A stretch of 64,000 nt of DNA from Sialis fuliginosa (Eukaryota; Arthropoda; Insecta; Megaloptera; Sialidae): assembly GCA_961205875.1 (NCBI GenBank), contig OY540820.1:5146001-5210000 (forward strand). The letters run 5' to 3'. Within the stretch, counting starts at the first letter, position 1, and each line of letters begins with the position of its first letter. The translations under genes and the position numbers were made by a program. Under the pieces are notes generated by a model, which was not told the origin of the DNA, ran no database searches, and worked only from the letters and a program-made list of their open reading frames with translations. Positions 57,745 to 64,000 of this stretch are shown one piece after another.

Positions 57745-57994
57745 AAACCGTGTAGGGTCGGAATACAATACCCCTACCGTAGTCTCTACGTGTCGTAAAA
57801 GACGACTAAAAGGGACCCAAGCTATGGTGTGGGCTACCGTGCTTAGGGCAGAATGACACTGGGGAACAGTGTCGTGAACGGTGCCTCTGGGATACCAGGT
57901 CGCCTCCCAGAGTATAAAGACCTTACCCCGGCAAACCGGGCTCTCCTGGGGTGGACTGTTAGTTCCTAGGATACTATAAATAAATAAATAAATA
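57745..57994 (+). mobile_element. LINE 3' end or SINE with an (AAAT)n tail
   Basis: Much GC-richer than its surroundings, it contains ACGTGTCGTAAAAGACGACT, AAAAGGGACCCAAGC, CGCCTCCCAGAGTATAAAGA and CCGGCAAACCGGGCTCTCC, and ends in five AAAT units. A short GC-rich body plus a simple-repeat tail is the form of a retroposed LINE 3' end or a SINE. No tRNA-like A and B boxes were obvious, so a truncated LINE tail is preferred. Its target duplication is unclear, since F3 and O2 flank it directly. Confidence 0.6.
57973..57994 (+). repeat. (AAAT)n microsatellite tail
   Basis: Five units that terminate the retroposed copy. Confidence 0.8.
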
Positions 57995-58375
57995 ATTTCT
58001 TACCACAGCATATTGTAAAGAATTAAATTTTCTACAAAAAAGATCCCAAGTGCTCAATTCATAGATCCAGTATTTTTAAAGATATGTTCGTTTAAATATT
58101 ATCATAAAAAGTAAAATCCAATTTTTATGATAATTTCTAAACAAACATATATTAAAAATTACTTATTTCTCTATAAAATATTCTTCTGATAAATTCTCAA
58201 AAAAAATTTTTTTCAACGAGCTATTCACGCGTAAGTAAAAAAATAATTTTTCCCATGTTAATTAAATTGGAAAAAGACTCGGTTTGTGCCGTTCATAGTT
58301 TTGCTCTACGAGTCTAAAATTTTGGGACAGTTAACTTTTGATCCAAAGCTAAAACATAGGCTAATGGGACCGAAA
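57995..58375 (+). mobile_element. Foldback O half copy, O2
   Basis: Shares AAAAAAGATCCCnAGTGCT, TTCAACGAGnTATTCACGCG, TAAGTAAAAAAATAATTTTT and AAAGACTCGGTTTGnGCCGT with O1. The left arm is missing. Confidence 0.75.
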
Positions 58376-58732
58376 AAATAAAAATAAAAAACACTCTAAT
58401 ACATAATAATATACCATATATACGAAATATCACATTTCAGAATAAGCGATTGAAGAGAAATGGAGAAAAGGCAGTTTTAATATAGAATTTAAAAATAATG
58501 TTTTAATGAATTGTCAGTGTAATATTCTTGAGTTACATCAGCTCTTGAGAATTTTTTTTCTCTTTATAAGAAAGAAAGCATAAAAATACAAAGATAATTG
58601 ATTTCGATTCTTATGGATTTGTGTTTAAGACAATATTAAAATTGAATATTGTTGCGCAGTTATACGGACCGTTGTACTTTTGTTACGAATTTTTAATGCT
58701 ATATTAACGTAATTGTTTATGTATAAATGTAT
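58376..58732. other. Unique AT-rich DNA
   Basis: Nothing recognised. Confidence 0.35.
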
Positions 58733-59170
58733 ACGTGCATTGTCTTTTTTTAGGGCTCCGTAGAAAACTAGGAAGCCTTTTAGTTTCTCTCTGACTATAT
58801 ATCTCTGTATATACATATATATGTATGTCATAGCCCTCTCATACTCTCATTTATAAACCTATTAAGATGAAATTTGGTGTACAGACATAGATTTATAATT
58901 AAAGATTGGAAAAATAGTTTTTCAACTATTGCGTAAAAATGCATTTATTGTAATTTACGTGCATTGTCTTTTTTTAGGGCTCCGTAGAAATCTAGGAACC
59001 CTTATAGTTTCTCTCTGACTGTTTGTCTGTATATATTTATGTCATAGCCCTCTCATTCTTTCATTTATAAACCTATTAAGATGAAATTTGGTGTACAGAC
59101 ATAGATTTATAATTAGAAATTGGAAAAATAGTTTTTCAACTATTGCGTAAAAATGCATTTTTTGTAATTT
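58733..59170 (+). repeat. Two-copy tandem repeat, period about 224 bp, AGGGCTCCG family
   Basis: Units start ACGTGCATTGTCTTTTTTTA at 58733 and 58957, each followed by GGGCTCCGTAGAAA, CCTATTAAGATGAAATTTGG and GGAAAAATAGTTTTTCAACT. They differ by a few substitutions and an indel. Confidence 0.85.
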
Positions 59171-59395
59171 TTATTATATATCTCCACCGTTTTCCGAAAA
59201 CTGGTATGATACACAATTTGAAATCAACTATTTGCAACTACCTTTCCAACTATTTTAAAACTATTTCCGACAGTTTTTACTACTTCGTTTGCAGTTATTT
59301 AATCGTAAAAAAACTATTTACCAGTTAATTCCGAAAAAAAATTCAACTAGTAACTATTTCATTGAACAACAACTATTTTCCAATCTCTATAACCC
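59114..59395. mobile_element. Possible hAT-like MITE Z with AACTATTT words
   Basis: Left TAGAAATTGGAAAAATAGTT and right, inverted, TAGAGATTGGAAAATAGTTG. AACTATTT words repeat throughout 59220-59390. No matching 8-bp duplication seen. Confidence 0.45.
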
Positions 59396-59411
59396 AAAAG
59401 TTGAAGTTCAC

Positions 59412-59953
59412 TGCAGGAAATTTCAAAATTTTTTTTTGAATTTTTGATTTCATTAAAAGTATGTTTATTGTATGGAAAATGATGTAAAATTTTCAAACCG
59501 CAGGTCTGTATCTCAAACCGTTCTCGAGATATAGCCTCTCAAAGTTTTAGTTTTTCAAATTTTTAGAGAAAAACAACCATAACTTTTGAAAGGGTGGTTT
59601 GAATTAATTTTAGTTTTTTGTCTAAAATCGATATTTTTTGGATTTTTTTCAATTTTTCGTGAATTTTTTTTTCTCGATTTTTAAGGTATTATATATGTAA
59701 TTATATTGATTTTGACACTCTCTATTCAAATTCGTCAACAAAAATTAAATCCGACAACTCATTCAAAAGTTATGGCCATTTTTCTCCAAAAATTTGAAAA
59801 ACTAAAACTTTGAGAGGCTATATCTCGAGAACGGTTTGAGATACAGACCTGCGGTTTGAACAGTTCAACTTTTTACGTCATTTTCCATACAATAAACAAA
59901 CTTTTAATGAAATCAAAAATTCAAAATTGTTTAGTGAAATTTCCTGCAACTTG
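59412..59953. mobile_element. Foldback Y1
   Basis: Arms about 59412-59605 and 59750-59953 share, inverted, TGCAGGAAATTTC, CAAACCGCAGGTCTGTATCT and CAAACCGTTCTCGAGATATA. The AT-rich middle contains TTTTTTTCAATTTTTCGTG. Non-coding. Confidence 0.8.
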
Positions 59954-61051
59954 TCATACACATATCGACTAAAATACAAGAAAATAAGACGTAGTGGTAT
60001 TATAGTTTTATAATTGAGCGTGTAAATTAATATTAAATGCTTGATTTTTGGTTAAAATGTTTGATTTGCGCATTAAGATGAATATTCTAATAATATATAT
60101 TTTTTTGGCATTCATTTTCATATAACTACAACCAGTTATTAACGTCACTATGCCACTACCAGACATGGATGACTGGGGGGATCAAAAAGTGCCCTCGGGC
60201 AATCAGGGCAGGAAACAGTCACGAAGCCCATTTCATCCACGGGTAAAGTCCTAGAAACAGACAATAAGTTCTTATTTCTATCTTAGCCTATACAGTCGTT
60301 GTCGAATTGAACAACCCCGTATGCTTCTGATTCTCCAGCTGCCACGGGGGTAATAATATTTTAAAATTATTTATTAACTGAAAACACAGTTTTGTATTAA
60401 TTTGCCCATAAAGTAAGGGAAGCACTGCTTCCATGGATGCTTCCCACTGATGAACTATATGAAACATCAATATGTGTTTTATTTAATGAACTACGGTAAT
60501 TAGTTCCGGCGATATAAGCTTTTATAATGTATTCTAAAATCCCCGCATCGTGATCACGAAGTTACCACCAATACCGCTGGGAAGACGTAGTTCTACTTCA
60601 AAAATACTATAACAACTGCGCCGCAACTACTATTAACATAGAACTACGTTTATTGTCACTTTTTCGCTATCTTTTCAATATATAAAATTCTAAATACCTC
60701 TATTTACCATTTTGTAGAGATGTAATAATGTGTCAAATATATAATTCAGGCATTCTATATATTTCCATATTATTTGCTAATTATATGCACTTTTTACTAT
60801 TTGCATTTTTTATAAAACTTGATCCTTTAAGAGACATACAAAAATAAAATATTTCAATACTTAGAGCGGAAATTATGGGTTTTGTAGATTGCGCCCATTA
60901 CAACTTTTGACCAGCACAAAGAAAAGACAAATCTTATTAATTTTTAATTTAATAATTCATAAAACAAAAAAATTAATCTATTTTTTATATAATAGTGTAT
61001 AAAAAAAATCTTATGATGTCCACAGTAGTTAATAATTCTTTTAAAAACTCT
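59954..61051. other. Mostly unique DNA
   Basis: 60155-60265 (CTACCAGACATGGATGACTG, AAGTGCCCTCGGGCAATCAG) is GC-richer and unrecognised, possibly an old retroelement scrap. 60580-60650 has an inverted GTAGTTCTA/TAGAACTAC pair. No gene supported. Confidence 0.35.
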
Positions 61052-61580
61052 TAAAGTACTGGCACCAGTCTTGGAAAAGATCCCAGTAATGGCAAATTTT
61101 TAATTAATTATACTGAATTAGAAATATGTGTTGATATTTATTACTACCATTACTGAATATTAATTAATGTACATTTAACTGTCTTACAGCGTGATTTGAT
61201 GACACGCGGCCAATAGGTGTCAAAATGGTGGACATTTAAACTAATTATTTGTATAATTTATTTATTAATTATTATATTATTATAGAACTGCTTTACATTG
61301 TTTCAAATTTGACGATTCTTTCTTTTATATCTTTAGTGTCATAGTACTTATCATTTTGTAATCATTACTGGTTTTACTTTATCCATTATTGAAGAAAAAA
61401 CACGAACAAAATAAAAATTTATAATTTAAAAATTAAACTATATTTGCTGACTTTGGTAATTAAATTGATTAAAAGAATCCCTTGTTTTATTAATAACATG
61501 AGTTGATGAGAAGTACAAAAAAGAAGCCCGTCAATCACAACTTTGCTCTTATAGCGGCCATAACTGGTGCCAGTACTTTA
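61052..61580 (+). mobile_element. Family A MITE, copy A11
   Basis: TAAAGTACTGGCACCAGTCT and, inverted, TAAAGTACTGGCACCAGTTA. Well-kept ends with a couple of interior deletions. Confidence 0.85.
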
Positions 61581-61984
61581 ATTGTTTTAACTACTTACAA
61601 ATATACTCATAAGAATAAATAAGTAAATAAAAAATAAATGCAAAATAGTGTTTGCACTTTGACGGTTTCTTTTTTCCACGCTTGTTATGAATAGCAGCCC
61701 GTGATAGAAAATACGTGTCATGCGCATTGAACCCTTATATGAGATAACCTGTACAGTGGTCCACCAGCCGCTAGTCCAGCATCCAATCTCATTCAGCGAA
61801 GATACAGCTGTCACCCTTCCAATGTATGAACATTACCGTATTGTTACGCGTTCGCGCGTTCAACAGTGAAAATTAGTGCACGAAAGTCATTGTTTAGATT
61901 ATAATGGATTAGTTGTCGGTTATATTGTTTACAATTAAGAGTGTAATAACGTTACTAACAACTAGAAATTTGAATTTTGAGAAT
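61581..61984. other. Single-copy DNA, possible promoter region
   Basis: 61720-61870 is GC-richer and holds ACGCGTTCGCGCGTTCAACAG near an initiator-like TCAACAGTG. No coding exon follows that I can support. The minus-strand frame 61587-61814 is not recognised. Confidence 0.25.
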
Positions 61985-62254
61985 ATAAAGGTAATATGCA
62001 ATAATTAGTAAATGTATTATAAATAAAGTTATTATTTAAAATAATTCAATTCAGATTCGACCAAATATTCATATTTTATTTTCATATAGAAACAATGAAA
62101 CAAAATTTAAATATTTGTCATAAAGGTAATATGCAATTATTAGTAAATGTATTGCAAATAAAGTTATTATTTAAAATAATTCAATTGAGATTCTACCAAA
62201 GAAGGATATTTATTTAATTTATATTTTATTGTCATATAGGAACAATGAATTGGT
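61985..62254 (+). repeat. Two-copy tandem repeat, period 135 bp
   Basis: ATAAAGGTAATATGCAAT plus TTATTTAAAATAATTCAATT, repeated at about 61985 and 62120 with small differences. Confidence 0.8.
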
Positions 62255-62844
62255 TAGGTATGATTTTTTAAAGTCAAAATATATTAAATAAAAACATTAT
62301 TTTTAATAATGGTCGTACAGGAGAAGTGGTCAGTCAAGGAAAGTTAATTGTATTCATTTTATTTGGTATAGGTTATATATTAGTATTATATCAATTATAG
62401 CAAATTTATTTGTAATAAATATATTTTATTGAAAAAAATTTAACAATCTAGCATTCGATTCACAAAATTATCGTCAGGCTGTTATAAATATGACATTTTT
62501 AATGCTATTTCATCAATATTTTTTATTTTTATATATAACATTCATTATTTCTTTGTTATCTAGTAAAAAAATGTGTATTAAATATAAATGTCTTGCTTTT
62601 TTTAGTGCAGTTTGAAAACAGTACAGTTATACATTATTTTGAAAGAAAAAAAATTCATTAATTATAACGTATACAAAAAAATTAACTTGTTCATAGATTT
62701 AAAAAAAAAGGAATGTTAGTATTTCAAACGTCACATTTGTTTGGACCCTTTCCCACTCCTCGTCACGTATCATCACGCTAGGCAATTGTCCCCCCTACTT
62801 CTAAGTACTTTTCGAAATATTTTACTCATTCGTCAATACATCAT
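62255..62844. other. Unique AT-rich DNA
   Basis: Nothing recognised. Confidence 0.4.
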
Positions 62845-63245
62845 TGTCATGGGACTTTCTTATACATATTACAGAGATTGAACAGAGTGCATTGTGCATG
62901 TTTGCCATAGGTACCATGGGACTTTGTTATACGTAATACTGACAATGAGAGTGAATAGTGTGGGTGAGTCTAAATAATTATTTAAAAAAAATTATTTCTG
63001 ACTTAATCATAAATGTTGGAAAAAAATTTATGGGAAATAAAGTATAGATAATAACATACTCGACATTTTTTATCTAAAACATTTTTTTCTTATTTCAAAA
63101 ATAATTCGAAAATTCAAAAATTGATGAGTAAATATCCGTTTTCGGTTAAAAATATTCGTTTGGTACATAATGTAGACATGGAGAATAATATTATTATTAT
63201 CTTTTATTAGTTTGTCAGAAATATGTTTTAATAAAATATGAATCA
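62845..63245 (+). mobile_element. Element V interior fragment V2
   Basis: TCATGGGACTTTCTTATAC, TATAGATAATAACATACTCG, ACATTTTTTATCTAAAACAT and AATATCCGTTTTCGGTT match the interior of V1 but without its CAGTGGCG ends. Confidence 0.75.
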
Positions 63246-63577
63246 CGTACAACCGAACGAATATAAGGAAAATAATATCTTTATTTCATAGAATATGTAA
63301 GGTTATGGAGGCAAATAAGGTCCACTTTAATTAAAAATGCTTTATTTCGGGTAATAAGTTATTTATATTAAAAAAGCTATGTTAATGGTAAACTTTAGTT
63401 TATTATTAATCTAAAGAAGTATGAAAACCAACTTTTTTTACAATTAAATGATTTTTTCCTTTTTAAGACATCTTAAAAAAAAGTAACTTCATGCCTTATT
63501 AAACCATTGTGGTATAATAATGCCACTTAACTAAATTACACATTTTCAGATAATTATAATGTTATTTTGTATGGGCA
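63246..63577. other. Unique AT-rich DNA
   Basis: Nothing recognised. Confidence 0.35.
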
Positions 63578-63659
63578 CTATGTTTTAATCAACATTTGGC
63601 GTAATGTTTGCTTAATTACACCAAATAAATAAACAATTAATAATTTTATTTTAACATTT

Positions 63660-63752
63660 ATTTTATATCCATAACGTGCCGATGCTACATCTATAGCAGC
63701 TGCTAAACTCTCACCAGACCACGTTATTTCTTCGTTGTAGATGATTTTTTTT
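63660..63752 (-). CDS. Possible internal exon or coding remnant, unrecognised
   Basis: The minus-strand frame (full open stretch 63578-63781) contains NEEITWSGESLAAAIDVASA then RYGYK. This short core has balanced codons and higher GC than the lysine/isoleucine-rich ends of the same frame. An acceptor-like TTTATTTACTAATAG lies upstream and a donor-like GGTGAGAGT lies inside. No family recognised. It may equally be a chance frame. Confidence 0.22.
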
Positions 63753-63781
63753 ATAAAACTATTAGTAAATAAAAATGACAT

Positions 63782-64000
63782 ACCAATCTAAAACAAAATA
63801 TGTGATCATAAATTGTAATAAATAATAAAAAGTTCAATCTTTAACGTGGGCCTTAACTTATAAACATAGAAAACAACTTTTTACCATAAAGATTACCTGA
63901 ACAAATAAGAAACATATAATGCATAAAAAATTTTAACAAAAATTGAGATTATTTGTTGGTTGTTTTTATAAAATTGAGCATTCGTCACCATCTCTCGCAA
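63782..64000. other. Unique DNA to window edge
   Basis: Minus-strand GAGAGATGGTGACGAATGCT at the edge starts a short open run of about 33 codons (MVTNAQFYKNNQQ), too short and cut by the window to judge. Confidence 0.25.

Noticed and set aside
57745-57994. tRNA-derived SINE
   Set aside because: No convincing A and B box pair at the right spacing. A truncated LINE 3' end is equally or more likely, so only the general call is made.
1-64000. tRNA, rRNA and CRISPR arrays
   Set aside because: No T-loop GGTTCGAnTCC with a matching acceptor stem, no rRNA core words, and no regularly spaced short repeats. GC-poor eukaryotic context makes CRISPR implausible.
1-64000. Old virus copies, LTR elements or Polintons
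   Set aside because: No long terminal direct repeats and no capsid, integrase or polymerase motifs were seen. The longest direct flanks (77 bp) bracket a non-coding C element, and the long inverted arms (H) enclose no genes.

Overview
This window is AT-rich (my visual impression is roughly three quarters A+T) eukaryotic DNA, best read as gene-poor, repeat-dense intergenic or intronic DNA of an arthropod, most likely an insect. The reasons are the dense mosaic of short non-autonomous DNA transposons, elements of the kinds common in insect genomes (ends reading AGGGTTCCGnAG, ACTAGCTnnnnCCCGCGG and ATACAGGGTG), two short runs of the insect telomere unit TTAGG, and the absence of any operon-like packing. 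Species cannot be told from what is here. No complete host gene, rRNA or tRNA was found. Almost every open reading frame of 60-140 codons lies inside a repeat or in low-complexity AT DNA.

Layout. 0-10 kb: a 235-bp hairpin with an 8-bp target duplication (626-860), the repeat called G (1976-2665), a repeat called C at 4611-5585 carrying a nested 191-bp hairpin that holds a hammerhead-ribozyme-like core, a second C copy (7069-7864) bracketed by an unusual 77-bp direct repeat, and foldback L (8399-9110). 10-20 kb: a four-deep nest (pogo/Tc1-like ends > family A > small MITE B > 708-bp palindrome) at 10455-11592, further A and C copies, a triplicated 125-bp minisatellite inside G, and the 1-kb foldback I (18774-19786). 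20-30 kb: a MITE with a 10-bp target duplication (J), hAT-like elements S1, X and BB, a Harbinger-like MITE with TTA duplications (N1), MITE P and foldback F1. 30-40 kb: a 3' fragment of a LINE ORF2 (30487-30678), hAT-like S2, N2, foldback O1, repeat R, A6, and inverted-repeat element U1. 40-50 kb: F2, hAT-like V1 with a perfect 8-bp duplication, a giant near-perfect palindrome H (44867-46851, arms about 910 bp), C5, and hAT-like T (perfect 8-bp duplication) nested inside a TA-flanked element. 50-64 kb: C6, A7-A11, D1, a TTAA-flanked element, MITE Q, F3, a LINE/SINE-like tail with an (AAAT)n end, O2, tandem duplications, foldback Y1 and a V-related fragment.

The only stretches that look at all like host coding or regulatory DNA are a possible terminal exon at 56427-56610 (+), a possible exon on the minus strand near 63650-63770, and GC-richer islands near 22980-23115, 53640-53830 and 61720-61870. 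None is strong. The interest of the window lies in the repeats: at least eleven copies of family A, seven of family C, and many long snap-back inverted repeats whose transcripts could fold into long double-stranded RNA, plus two compact hairpins that look like retroposed ribozyme-bearing units. Family letters (A, B, C ...) are labels made up for this window only.
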